The notes beneath the pieces are model-generated. The model was not told where the DNA came from, did not search any database, and worked only from the letters and a program-made list of their open reading frames with translations. DNA of 16,981 bases, taken from positions 1 through 16,981 of the forward strand of contig JAZRWY010000085.1 in assembly GCA_045599945.1 (NCBI GenBank). Direction: 5' to 3'. The DNA comes from UMGS973 sp045599945. GTDB lineage: Bacteria; Bacillota; Clostridia; Peptostreptococcales; Anaerovoracaceae. The position numbers and the translations under genes are program-made. Of the stretch, positions 1 through 6,800 are shown in pieces. Position 1 is the first letter of the stretch. Every line of letters begins with the position of its first letter.

Positions 1-11
1 AATTTAAGATA

Positions 12-27
12 GGTAGTTGACACTACC
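12..27. repeat. Short perfect inverted repeat upstream of the first gene
   Basis: GGTAGT (12-17) and ACTACC (22-27) are perfect complements around a TGAC loop. There is no T-run after it, so it does not look like an intrinsic terminator. It lies 10 bp before the Shine-Dalgarno of the gene at 51 and could be an operator, a small leader hairpin or chance. Plus-frame codons just before it end in a TGA at 18-20, so it may also be the tail of an upstream gene. Confidence 0.3.
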
Positions 28-50
28 AGCCACAATGGGAGGAAAACCAT

Positions 51-851
51 ATGATAAGAGTAAAGAAGACAAGCAGAATAGATGTTGAAGAAATTGCAGC
101 AAAGCAGGGCGAAGGCTTTTCCTTTGCAGACTATTCCATCATAAATACGGGAAATCCATGCATGATCTTTGAAAAGAAACTGTCAGAAACAGAAACAAGA
201 TATATCGTAAGATTTCATACAAGGGTAGGCCTCCACAGACAGTGCTCGTTTACGGCAGTAGATGCAAAGCTGGTTAATGCATATCTTTTTAGAGGAGAAC
301 TTTACGCCTACCTTGAAGATGGTGAAGGAAACGTTTCTCTTGCAAGACTTGAGCCGGATACAAAAGAAGACCTGGTAGCCATAGAAAAAGGTCCGGTCGT
401 ATCCTATGCAAGCAAGGAAAAGGATGCGTTTGCTCTTGGATATGAGGATGGAAAGGTCATCCGGTATGTCAAGGGAAAGGGAGAAGTGCTGGCTTCCGGT
501 GCAGAAGGCATTGAGGCAGAAGCACGAGGTCTTGTATCCTTTGACTGCAACGAAAGGATGATGTGGATGGACCTTGCGGAAGGAAAGATCAAGAGACAGA
601 TGGTCGCAAGCATCGAGGAGTACGACATGGATGTTGAGGATGTGGAATGTTTCATGATTTCAAGAGATGACAGAGAAGCCCTGATTTTTAAGGAAGGCAG
701 AGTGCAGAAGCTGAAGAAAGTAAAGGACGGAGACACCTTCTCCTTTGTTGATCCAGAGCCATGCGAGGGGCTTGAAGGTGAAGTGTGCAGGATGAACAAA
801 AGCACTCTGGCCATATTTGACGGGAAATATATTACTGTAGGGACAATATAG
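51..851 (+). CDS. Protein of unknown function, 266 aa
   Basis: I do not recognise this protein. The ATG at 51 is set by GGGAGG at 37-42, eight bases upstream, and the frame stays open to TAG at 849-851. There is no signal peptide and no hydrophobic segment long enough to cross a membrane, so it is probably cytoplasmic. It is rich in Glu, Asp and Lys. Many short alternating hydrophobic stretches are separated by turn-like DG, EDG and KGKG motifs, which suggests an all-beta fold, possibly propeller-like repeats; that is inference. Cysteines are scattered and do not form a metal-site pattern. It ends about 65 bp before the lysine operon promoter and so is probably a separate unit, perhaps the last gene of an operon that starts outside the window. 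Codon use matches its neighbours. I am confident it is a real gene and have no functional call. Confidence 0.8.
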   Translation: MIRVKKTSRIDVEEIAAKQGEGFSFADYSIINTGNPCMIFEKKLSETETRYIVRFHTRVGLHRQCSFTAVDAKLVNAYLFRGELYAYLEDGEGNVSLARLEPDTKEDLVAIEKGPVVSYASKEKDAFALGYEDGKVIRYVKGKGEVLASGAEGIEAEARGLVSFDCNERMMWMDLAEGKIKRQMVASIEEYDMDVEDVECFMISRDDREALIFKEGRVQKLKKVKDGDTFSFVDPEPCEGLEGEVCRMNKSTLAIFDGKYITVGTI

Positions 852-916
852 AGTTGAGCTTTGTAGATTATCAACAAAAAATCTCTTTTTCATTATTAAC
901 AAAATACAAAATGCTG

Positions 917-945
917 TTGACGAACCATACTTTTACTGATATACT
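917..945 (+). promoter_or_regulatory. Sigma-A type promoter of the lysine operon
   Basis: TTGACG (917-922) and TATACT (940-945) are separated by exactly 17 bp. Each hexamer differs from consensus by one base. Transcription would start near 952, giving about 20 nt before the leader-peptide start codon and about 200 nt before ddh. Confidence 0.75.
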
Positions 946-973
946 GTACTAAAGTAATGGAGGAAATAAAGCA

Positions 974-1018
974 ATGGCAAGGATGAGAACATACTTAAAA
1001 AAACATGGTAAATGTTAA
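974..1018 (+). CDS. Putative 14-aa lysine-containing leader peptide
   Basis: This short frame encodes MARMRTYLKKHGKC and stops at TAA 1016-1018. A GGAGG at 959-963 sits 10 nt before the ATG at 974, a slightly long but workable spacing. It is the first start codon on the predicted lysine operon transcript. Three of 14 codons are Lys (all AAA), two of them adjacent at 998-1003. The product is too short for a folded protein. The stop codon lies directly against the first RNA segment (1019) of the proposed attenuator, the expected layout for a leader peptide whose translation is read by the downstream RNA. An alternative start at 983 would be too far from the ribosome binding site. The existence and role of the peptide are inferred; only the frame, binding site and codons are seen. 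Confidence 0.55.
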   Translation: MARMRTYLKKHGKC

Positions 1019-1131
1019 CATCTGCTCATAGGATAGATTCGTTTTATGGGGAGATGAATTTTGCTTACCATGAGACGAATGCAAAGATTGCTTGGATAGT
1101 GGATCGTCACATGGTATGTGGCGATTTTGTT
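1019..1131 (+). promoter_or_regulatory. Predicted five-segment transcription attenuator of the lysine operon
   Basis: Five segments can pair in two exclusive sets. A (1019-1033) pairs with B (1042-1056): 11 Watson-Crick pairs, 3 G-U and one G-G mismatch. B' (1037-1049) pairs with C (1068-1080): 13 continuous pairs, two of them G-U. C (1066-1078) pairs with D (1104-1116): 12 Watson-Crick pairs with one A-A mismatch. D (1103-1112) pairs with E (1116-1125): ten pairs, one G-U, followed by a T-rich tract. A:B with C:D is the antiterminator state; B':C with D:E is the terminator state. A ribosome stalled on the tandem Lys codons (998-1003) would leave A free and so favour read-through. A ribosome reaching the stop at 1016-1018 would cover A and favour termination. 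The pairing is read directly from the sequence; the lysine logic is inferred. Confidence 0.65.
1101..1131 (+). terminator. Intrinsic terminator inside the lysine operon leader
   Basis: Arms 1103-1112 and 1116-1125 form ten pairs (one G-U) around a GGT loop. The stem can extend by two further G-U pairs at 1101-1102. TTTTGTT follows at 1125-1131. It lies only seven bases before the ddh ribosome binding site, so it would stop transcription ahead of the whole operon unless segment D is captured by the antiterminator. Confidence 0.6.
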
Positions 1132-1150
1132 ATATACAGGAGGAAAAAGA

Positions 1151-2134
1151 ATGATAAGAATCGGCATAATGGGATATGGAAACCTGGCAAGAGGTGTGGA
1201 AGCTGCTGTAAAAAAGAATGACGACATGGAGCTGACAGCAGTATTTACAAGGAGAAATCCGGAAAGCCTGCAGATCAGAGACGAAAATGCAAAGGTATTA
1301 AAGGCAGAGGACGTTTATGGGTATAAAGATGAAATCGATGTTCTGGTACTCTGCGGAGGCTCCAAGGATGATCTGATGGGGCAGAGTCCACTGTATGCCA
1401 GAGACTTCAATGTGGTTGACAGCTTTGATACCCATGCAAACATTCCGCAGCATTTTGCGAATGTAGATGCCGCAGCTTCAGAAAACGGAAATCTGGCGCT
1501 GATTTCATCCGGATGGGACCCGGGTCTGTTCTCCATCAATAGAATATATGCAGAGTCTGTTCTTCCGGGCGGTGAAACATATACCTTCTGGGGCAAGGGC
1601 CTTTCACAGGGACACTCGGATGCCATCAGAAGAATTGAAGGCGTATTGGATGCCAGACAGTATACCATTCCCAATGAAGAGGCAATGAACCAGGTGAGAG
1701 CAGGTCTTAATCCGGAACTTTCCACTGGAGACAAGCATACAAGAGAGTGCTTTGTCGTTGCTGAGGAAGGTGCAGATCTGGAGAGGATTGAAAAAGAAAT
1801 CAAAGAGATGCCGAACTATTTTTCAGATTATGAAACAACCGTAAACTTCATTTCCATGGAGGAACTGAAAAAGAATCACGGTTCCATGGCGCATGGTGGC
1901 TTTGTCATCCGCAGCGCAAAGACCGGATGGGAAGATGATCAGACGGCTATCATAGAATACAGCCTGAATCTAGGTTCCAATCCTCAATTTACAGGAAGCG
2001 TTCTTGCAGCTGCTGCAAGAGCAGTTTACAGGATGAACAGGGAAGGTATGAGCGGAGCCATTACCATGGCAGATATTCCGCCTGCAAAACTGAGCATAAA
2101 GACAAGAGAAGAAATGCTGGAGAAGATGTTATGA
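1151..2134 (+). CDS. ddh: meso-Diaminopimelate dehydrogenase
   Basis: NADPH-dependent cytosolic enzyme (EC 1.4.1.16) that converts L-tetrahydrodipicolinate plus ammonia directly to meso-diaminopimelate, bypassing the succinylase and acetylase steps. The start is placed at 1151 because AGGAGG at 1138-1143 precedes it by seven bases; an in-frame ATG at 1118 falls inside the attenuator stem. The resulting 327 aa is close to the roughly 320 aa of Corynebacterium Ddh. Recognisable features in order are an N-terminal Rossmann motif GYGNLARGVE with a following FTRR, then STGWDPGLFS-like SSGWDPGLFS, then FWGKGLSQGHSDAIRRI, MPNYFSDYE, and MAHGGFVI. These match the Corynebacterium glutamicum enzyme closely as I remember it. 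The stop TGA (2132-2134) overlaps the lysA start as ATGA, implying translational coupling. First gene of the lysine operon. Confidence 0.95.
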   Translation: MIRIGIMGYGNLARGVEAAVKKNDDMELTAVFTRRNPESLQIRDENAKVLKAEDVYGYKDEIDVLVLCGGSKDDLMGQSPLYARDFNVVDSFDTHANIPQHFANVDAAASENGNLALISSGWDPGLFSINRIYAESVLPGGETYTFWGKGLSQGHSDAIRRIEGVLDARQYTIPNEEAMNQVRAGLNPELSTGDKHTRECFVVAEEGADLERIEKEIKEMPNYFSDYETTVNFISMEELKKNHGSMAHGGFVIRSAKTGWEDDQTAIIEYSLNLGSNPQFTGSVLAAAARAVYRMNREGMSGAITMADIPPAKLSIKTREEMLEKML

Positions 2135-3393
2135 TAGAAAACAGAGAATATAGAGAAATTGCTGAAAAAATGGGAACGCCGGTCATGGTATATGATGAGG
2201 ATGCCATTGTAGAGAGAATGCGGGAATATACCGATAATTTCCGTTCCTATCTCTTTAAGACAAAGGTGCTTTATGCATCCAAGGCATTTATCTGCGGTGC
2301 GATGGCAAGGCTGGCGGAACAGGAGGGACTCTGCTTTGATGTTGTATCCGGAGGAGAGGTAAATCTCCTGAAGGCAAACAGAATCACGCCGGAGAAAATA
2401 TATTTCCATGGCAACAACAAGACGCGGATTGAACTGATAGAGTTTCTCAAATATGGAAAAGGAACCATCATTGCAGATAACATGGATGAAATTCGGCTGC
2501 TGATTGAAGTCGCAGAAGACATTGAAGAAGATGCCGCTGTCATCATAAGGATCAATCCGGGCATTGATGCCCATACGCATGAATACATCAAGACGGCGAC
2601 GAAGGATTCCAAGTTCGGAATATCTTCTGACGACAAAGAGGGAATCCTGGAAATGGTAAAAGCAGTCAGGGAATGCGAGTTTCTGAAATTCAAAGGCTTC
2701 CATGCACACATCGGTTCCCAGATCTTTGATAAAAACGCATTTCTGGATGAGATCCATGTGATGTGCGAGTTTTTGGAAACCATGAAAAAAGAATATGGTG
2801 TTTCTGCGGAGACACTGGATCTTGGCGGAGGATTTGCCATTCGTTTTACAGACAGCGATGCGCCGATTCCGATTCCGATGCTCTGTCAGGAAATGATAGC
2901 CACCCTGGAAGCAGAGATGGAGCAGAGAAATCTGGATATTAAGGAAGTGCTCATTGAACCGGGCAGAAGCATTGCCGGAGAAGCAGGCGTCACCATCTAT
3001 TCTGCAGGAGCTCTGAAAAAGACGGCAACAAAGGAATTCCTGTTCATCGATGGCGGAATGAGCGACAACATACGTCCGGCCCTCTACCAGGCAGAATATG
3101 AGTGTGAAAATCTTTCAAGACCGGATGAAGAACCTGTCAGGGAATATGAAGTGGCAGGAAAATGCTGTGAATCCGGGGACATCCTGATTCATGGCGCGAA
3201 GCTTCCGAAAACAGAAAGAGGAGATTTCATCAAGGTGAATGCAACGGGTGCATATGGATATGCCATGGCATCCAACTATAACCGGATGGGAAGACCGCCG
3301 GTGGTATTTGTTCGGGAAGGCATTGCAAAATGCGTTCTGAGAAGAGAGTCATATATAGATATGAGGTCCCTGGAGACAGAGACAACGCTTTAA
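2131..3393 (+). CDS. lysA: Diaminopimelate decarboxylase
   Basis: PLP-dependent fold-type III decarboxylase (EC 4.1.1.20) that makes L-lysine from meso-diaminopimelate; the last step of the pathway, in the cytosol. It has 420 aa, the usual length. Motifs in order: YASKAF with the PLP lysine at K51, the glycine and histidine motif HAHIGSQ (191-197), the phosphate-binding GGGF (232-235), EPGRS (276-280), the active-site cysteine motif CCESGD (345-350, contributed across the dimer), and AYGYAMASNYN (374-384). The N-terminal TIM-barrel and C-terminal beta domain are both complete. It starts at 2131 within the ddh stop, so its translation is probably coupled to ddh. Placing lysA directly after ddh means substrate producer and consumer are neighbours. 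Meso-diaminopimelate is also needed for peptidoglycan, so flux through this step must leave some for the wall. Confidence 0.96.
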   Translation: MIENREYREIAEKMGTPVMVYDEDAIVERMREYTDNFRSYLFKTKVLYASKAFICGAMARLAEQEGLCFDVVSGGEVNLLKANRITPEKIYFHGNNKTRIELIEFLKYGKGTIIADNMDEIRLLIEVAEDIEEDAAVIIRINPGIDAHTHEYIKTATKDSKFGISSDDKEGILEMVKAVRECEFLKFKGFHAHIGSQIFDKNAFLDEIHVMCEFLETMKKEYGVSAETLDLGGGFAIRFTDSDAPIPIPMLCQEMIATLEAEMEQRNLDIKEVLIEPGRSIAGEAGVTIYSAGALKKTATKEFLFIDGGMSDNIRPALYQAEYECENLSRPDEEPVREYEVAGKCCESGDILIHGAKLPKTERGDFIKVNATGAYGYAMASNYNRMGRPPVVFVREGIAKCVLRRESYIDMRSLETETTL

Positions 3394-3429
3394 GATATAT
3401 CAATACAGTGAGAGAAGAGGTATAAAAAA

Positions 3430-4311
3430 ATGGAAAGAATTACAGGATCAATCGTAGCATTAATTACACCATTTGCCGAAGATGGCAGTGTAAACTTTGA
3501 AAAGCTGGGAGAACTGCTGGACTGGCATGTTGAAAACGGAACAGATGCAATTCTGGTGCTGGGAACAACCAGTGAATCTCCTACCATGTCACATATTGAA
3601 GACCTTAGAATCTGTGAATATGCAGTAAGAAGAGTTGGCGGAAAGGTTCCGATTATTGCGTCCTCCGGCTCCAACTGTACACAGACAGTTATCGAAAAGT
3701 CTCTGGATTTCCAGAGAGCAGGAGCAGATGCACTTCTGAACATTTCGCCATACTATAACAAGGCAAACAAGGAAGGAATGTACAGACATTTTGCGGATGT
3801 AGCCGATGCGGTAGACATTCCAATCATTCTGTATAATGTACCGGGAAGAACCGGCTGCAGCATTCCGGTGGATGTAGTGGGAAGATTATCTGCGCACGAA
3901 AAGATCATCGGCATTAAGGAAGCAAGCGGCGACTTATCCTATGTTGCAAAGATTGCAAAGTATGCCAATGAGAATTTTGCAATCTACAGCGGAAATGATG
4001 ACGTAATCCTTCCGGTATTATCTCTTGGCGGAAGCGGTGTTATTTCAGTACTTGCAAATATCATGCCGCAGGAAACCCATGACATGGTCATGAACTTCCT
4101 GAACGGAAACATGCAGGAAGCCATAAAAGAACAGGTAAGACTGATGCCGCTGATCAACAATCTGTTCATCGAAGTAAATCCTATCCCTTGCAAGGAGGCA
4201 ATGAACCTGATGGGAATGGGAGTTGGCGGATTCAGACTTCCGCTCTGCCATGCAGATCCGGCAAATGTTGAAATCCTTAAGAAGTCAATGGAGGATGCAG
4301 GACTGTTATGA
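3430..4311 (+). CDS. dapA: 4-Hydroxy-tetrahydrodipicolinate synthase
   Basis: Class I aldolase-type enzyme (EC 4.3.3.7) condensing pyruvate with aspartate semialdehyde, the first committed step to diaminopimelate and lysine. At 293 aa it has the family's usual length. Visible residues: GTTSES (45-50) holding the catalytic threonines, SPYYN (106-110) with the second-subunit tyrosine, YNVPGRTG (135-142) with the catalytic Tyr135 and substrate-binding Arg140, and the Schiff-base lysine K163 in GIKEAS. Near the C-terminal half, YSGNDD and GGSGVISV complete the barrel signature. The ATG at 3430 follows AGAGG (3416-3420) after a 36-bp gap from lysA with no terminator, so it is in the same operon. 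Its stop overlaps dapB as ATGA. Feedback inhibition by lysine occurs in many but not all members and cannot be judged here. Confidence 0.96.
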   Translation: MERITGSIVALITPFAEDGSVNFEKLGELLDWHVENGTDAILVLGTTSESPTMSHIEDLRICEYAVRRVGGKVPIIASSGSNCTQTVIEKSLDFQRAGADALLNISPYYNKANKEGMYRHFADVADAVDIPIILYNVPGRTGCSIPVDVVGRLSAHEKIIGIKEASGDLSYVAKIAKYANENFAIYSGNDDVILPVLSLGGSGVISVLANIMPQETHDMVMNFLNGNMQEAIKEQVRLMPLINNLFIEVNPIPCKEAMNLMGMGVGGFRLPLCHADPANVEILKKSMEDAGLL

Positions 4312-5006
4312 TAGGCGTTGAACTTTTCGGATATGGAAAGATGGGAAAACTCATCGAAGAAATCGTAAATGATACGGACGGACTGGTAATGGCAGGCATC
4401 CATGACATTGATCTTGATGATGAAAAAGATGTGAAATGTGACAGGTACGTTGTCGTGGATTTTACACACAAGAGCTTTCATCATCATGCAGTGGAGTATG
4501 CCGTGGAGCATGGATATGCCCTGGTCAGCGGAACAACAGGACTTGACGAAGAACAGATGGCTGCGCTGAAAACTGCAGGACAATCCATTCCTGTCTGTCA
4601 CAGCACCAATTATTCCTACGGCGTTTTAGCACTGAAGAGGATTATTCGTGCAGCAGCAGAGATTCTGGGAGACTGGGACATTGAACTGACGGAGACGCAC
4701 CACAACCAGAAGGTGGATGCACCTTCCGGGACAGCAAAGACAGTGGCGGAAATTCTGACAGATGTTACAGGAAAACATGCGGTCATGGACCGTATAGGAA
4801 AAAGAGAAACTGACGAAATCGGCGTTCACGCCCTGCGAGGCGGCACTGTTGCGGGAATTCATACGATAGACTTTTTCGGCAGCGAAGAGTCCATCACCAT
4901 TACGCATCATGCACAGAGCAGAAGAATCTTTGCAGAGGGAGCAGTAAAGGCAGCCATGCAGATGAAAGAAGTACCTGGATTCTATACCGTAGACGATATT
5001 CTTTAG
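4308..5006 (+). CDS. dapB: 4-Hydroxy-tetrahydrodipicolinate reductase
   Basis: NAD(P)H-dependent reductase (EC 1.17.1.8) making tetrahydrodipicolinate from the DapA product; it supplies the substrate of Ddh. The Rossmann motif is GYGKMGK (8-14), where many members have GAxGRMG. It is followed by DFTHKS (51-56), SGTTGL (74-79), NYSYGVL (101-107) and the catalytic and substrate-binding motif ETHHNQKVDAPSGTA (129-143) with His131/His132 and Lys135. The 232 aa is shorter than the roughly 273 aa Escherichia coli enzyme; the missing length lies between the first glycine motif and the DFTH motif. Shorter DapB proteins of this kind are known from other bacteria, so I do not read this as truncation. 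The ATG at 4308 overlaps the dapA stop. Last gene of the operon, ending just before a strong terminator. Confidence 0.95.
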   Translation: MIGVELFGYGKMGKLIEEIVNDTDGLVMAGIHDIDLDDEKDVKCDRYVVVDFTHKSFHHHAVEYAVEHGYALVSGTTGLDEEQMAALKTAGQSIPVCHSTNYSYGVLALKRIIRAAAEILGDWDIELTETHHNQKVDAPSGTAKTVAEILTDVTGKHAVMDRIGKRETDEIGVHALRGGTVAGIHTIDFFGSEESITITHHAQSRRIFAEGAVKAAMQMKEVPGFYTVDDIL

Positions 5007-5013
5007 AAGCTTG

Positions 5014-5041
5014 GGAGAGGGAAACCTCTCCTTCTTTTGTT
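5014..5041 (+). terminator. Intrinsic terminator after dapB
   Basis: GGAGAGG (5014-5020) and CCTCTCC (5025-5031) form a perfect 7-bp stem around a GAAA tetraloop, followed by TTCTTTTGTT. It sits eight bases after the dapB stop and closes the lysine operon. Confidence 0.88.
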
Positions 5042-5068
5042 CACAGGAAAACAGACATGTGGTAAAAT
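5040..5068 (+). promoter_or_regulatory. Candidate promoter for the 101-aa gene and guaD
   Basis: TTCACA (5040-5045) and TAAAAT (5063-5068) are 17 bp apart. It lies immediately after the dapB terminator and about 34 bp before the next start codon, where a new promoter is needed. Confidence 0.5.
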
Positions 5069-5101
5069 AAAAAGGTAATATATGAGAAAGAAGGAAAACG
5101 G

Positions 5102-5407
5102 ATGGAAACTTTAAACCTGGAAGCCATGAGTGATGAAATGATCAGAGACATGCTGGAAGATGCAGACATGCTTCCGCCGGATGTTGTAAAAAGAATGAAG
5201 CAGAAACTCGGCATTGAGAAAGAAGATGTGGTGCAAGGCATCAGTCCGGACATTCTTGCTGTCATCGGTCAGCTGGTATCCGCAATGAAGGAATCCGGCA
5301 TGACAGAAGATGACATGATAGAAGAAATCTGTGTTCTGTATGATCTGACAGCGCAGCAGGCACAGCGTGCTATTGCTGCGGAGTATGCCAGAAGAAAAGG
5401 CAGATAG
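5102..5407 (+). CDS. Small acidic protein of unknown function, 101 aa
   Basis: Not recognised. The protein is Met- and acid-rich in its N-terminal half and ends in a basic AEYARRKGR tail. It is predicted to be mainly helical, with no membrane segment and no cysteine cluster (one Cys). The segment MTEDDMIEEICVLYDLTAQQ (residues about 67-86) resembles a helix-turn-helix-like or small helical-bundle arrangement, but I cannot assign a family. The ATG at 5102 has only a weak purine-rich AAGGAAAA binding site. It has a candidate promoter upstream and a terminator-like hairpin directly downstream (5416-5441), so it may be transcribed partly on its own with read-through into guaD. The open frame fills the gap between two well-defined operons and its codon use fits, which supports a real gene. 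Confidence 0.7.
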   Translation: METLNLEAMSDEMIRDMLEDADMLPPDVVKRMKQKLGIEKEDVVQGISPDILAVIGQLVSAMKESGMTEDDMIEEICVLYDLTAQQAQRAIAAEYARRKGR

Positions 5408-5415
5408 GATTTGAT

Positions 5416-5441
5416 GAACCAGTAGGCATGCTGGTTCTTTT
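5416..5441 (+). terminator. Hairpin between the 101-aa gene and guaD
   Basis: GAACCAG (5416-5422) and CTGGTTC (5431-5437) form a perfect 7-bp stem with an 8-nt loop, followed by TTTT at 5438-5441. The T-run is short, and no clear promoter fits between it and guaD at 5463, so it may be a partial terminator that tunes guaD expression. Confidence 0.6.
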
Positions 5442-5462
5442 GCATGGTGATGGAGAAACGAA

Positions 5463-6752
5463 ATGAAAGATTTTGTATTAAAAGGAGATATTGTATATAG
5501 CACGGACCAGAAGACACTGATCTGTGTGGAGGACGGATATGCGGTCTGTGTGGACGGAAAGTCCAGAGGTGTGTTTTCCCGGCTCCCGGCAGAGTATGAA
5601 GGCATGGAGACATTAGATTATACGGGAAAACTCATCATGCCCGGCATGGTGGACCTGCACATCCATGCGCCGCAGTATGCGTTCCGGGGACTTGGAATGG
5701 ACCTGGAACTGCTGGACTGGCTGGCAACATATACCTTCCCGGAAGAAGAAAAATACAAGGAACTGGCATATGCAGAAAAGGCATATGGCATCTTCGTGCG
5801 GGAAATGAGAAACAGCGCAACGACGCGCGCTGTCATTTTTGCGACCGTTCATCGCGAATCGACCATATTGCTGATGGACATGCTTGAGAAGGCAGGTCTG
5901 GACACTTATGTCGGAAAGGTCAACATGGACAGGGACGCGCCGGATGGATTAAGAGAGCTGAGTGCCAGCATGAGCGCCTATGATACCTTTGGATGGATCA
6001 ATAAGGTAAACGGCAGGTATGAACATACCCGACCGATTCTGACACCGAGATTTCTGCCGAGCTGCTCAGATGAACTTCTTTCGGAACTTCATGAGGTGCA
6101 GAAGGCCTATGGACTCCCGGTTCAGTCGCATCTTTCTGAAAATCCGGGTGAAGTTGAACTGGTAAAAAAACTGTTCCCAAAGGCAGCATTTTATGGCGAC
6201 GGCTACGATAAATATGGCCTTTTTGGCGGCGATGTGCCGACCATCATGGCACACTGCATCTACAGTACCCCAGAGGAAATAGAGCTGATGAGGGACCGCG
6301 GTGTATTTGTGGCACACTGCCCGGCTTCCAACATGAATCTGTCGTCAGGGATAGCACCCATCCGAAAATATCTGGAGCTAGGCATGAATGTGGGACTTGG
6401 AAGTGATGTTGCAGGCGGAGAATCCGAATCCATTTTCCGGAGCATCTCCGATGCCATTCAGGTCTCCAAACTGTATTGGAGAATGGTGGATAATGCAAAG
6501 AAACCGCTTACTTTTGAAGAGGGATTTTATCTTGCAACCCTTGGGGGTGGGAAATTCTTCGGAAAAGTTGGAAGCTTCATGGAAGGCTATGAATTTGATG
6601 CAGTAATCATTGATGACAGTGCACTTTCCATCAAGAACGATCTGGACATCCGGAGCAGGCTGGAACGTGCAGTATATCTGGAAGCAGATGATGACTATAT
6701 TCTGGACAAGTATGTTTCCGGAAGAAAAATTGAAATTGAGAATAAGATGTAA
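5463..6752 (+). CDS. guaD: Guanine deaminase
   Basis: Zinc-dependent amidohydrolase (EC 3.5.4.3) turning guanine into xanthine and ammonia in purine salvage or catabolism. The 429 aa is the usual length. The metal-binding HxH lies in GMVDLHIHAPQY (61-72); the following FRGLGMDLELLDWLATYTFP is the characteristic guanine deaminase block that separates it from chlorohydrolase- and SAH-deaminase-like relatives. Further along are SHLSENPGE, a second metal histidine in MAHCIYST, VAHCPASNMNLSSG and the conserved aspartate in LGSDVAGG. The start at 5463 follows GGAG (5452-5455). No xanthine transporter, xanthine dehydrogenase or purine riboswitch is adjacent, so it stands apart from other purine genes here. 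It runs convergently with the aldolase gene and shares a bidirectional terminator with it. Confidence 0.93.
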   Translation: MKDFVLKGDIVYSTDQKTLICVEDGYAVCVDGKSRGVFSRLPAEYEGMETLDYTGKLIMPGMVDLHIHAPQYAFRGLGMDLELLDWLATYTFPEEEKYKELAYAEKAYGIFVREMRNSATTRAVIFATVHRESTILLMDMLEKAGLDTYVGKVNMDRDAPDGLRELSASMSAYDTFGWINKVNGRYEHTRPILTPRFLPSCSDELLSELHEVQKAYGLPVQSHLSENPGEVELVKKLFPKAAFYGDGYDKYGLFGGDVPTIMAHCIYSTPEEIELMRDRGVFVAHCPASNMNLSSGIAPIRKYLELGMNVGLGSDVAGGESESIFRSISDAIQVSKLYWRMVDNAKKPLTFEEGFYLATLGGGKFFGKVGSFMEGYEFDAVIIDDSALSIKNDLDIRSRLERAVYLEADDDYILDKYVSGRKIEIENKM

Positions 6753-6761
6753 CATGAATGA

Positions 6762-6789
6762 TAAAAAGCGGCAGGAATGCCGCTTTTTA
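6762..6789. terminator. Bidirectional terminator between guaD and the aldolase gene
   Basis: Positions 6762-6773 and 6778-6789 form a perfect 12-bp stem around GGAA. The core is GCGGCA/TGCCGC flanked by A5 on one side and T5 on the other, so both strands read as a GC stem followed by a T-run. It serves the two convergent genes. Confidence 0.92.
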
Positions 6790-6800
6790 TGTATCCGTAA

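Noticed and set aside
853..890. Possible terminator after the first gene (short stems such as AGATT/AATCT before CTTTTT)
   Set aside because: The stems have only five A/T-rich pairs and would be unstable. A terminator may exist, but the evidence is too weak to list.
1118..1150. Upstream in-frame ATG for ddh
   Set aside because: It lies inside the terminator stem and has no binding site; AGGAGG at 1138-1143 points to 1151.
946..1150. Lysine riboswitch or T-box in the lysine leader
   Set aside because: I see none of the conserved L-box core blocks, nor the T-box GGGTGGNACCGCG sequence. An Rfam search would settle it.
1012..1221. A 69-codon plus-strand frame through the lysine leader into ddh
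   Set aside because: It has no ribosome binding site, overlaps the attenuator stems and the ddh start out of frame, and its residues resemble no protein. The structured RNA explains this stretch better.
3390..3743. Long minus-strand frames opposite dapA and other confirmed genes
   Set aside because: They mirror the codon pattern of strong plus-strand genes, lack binding sites and resemble no family.
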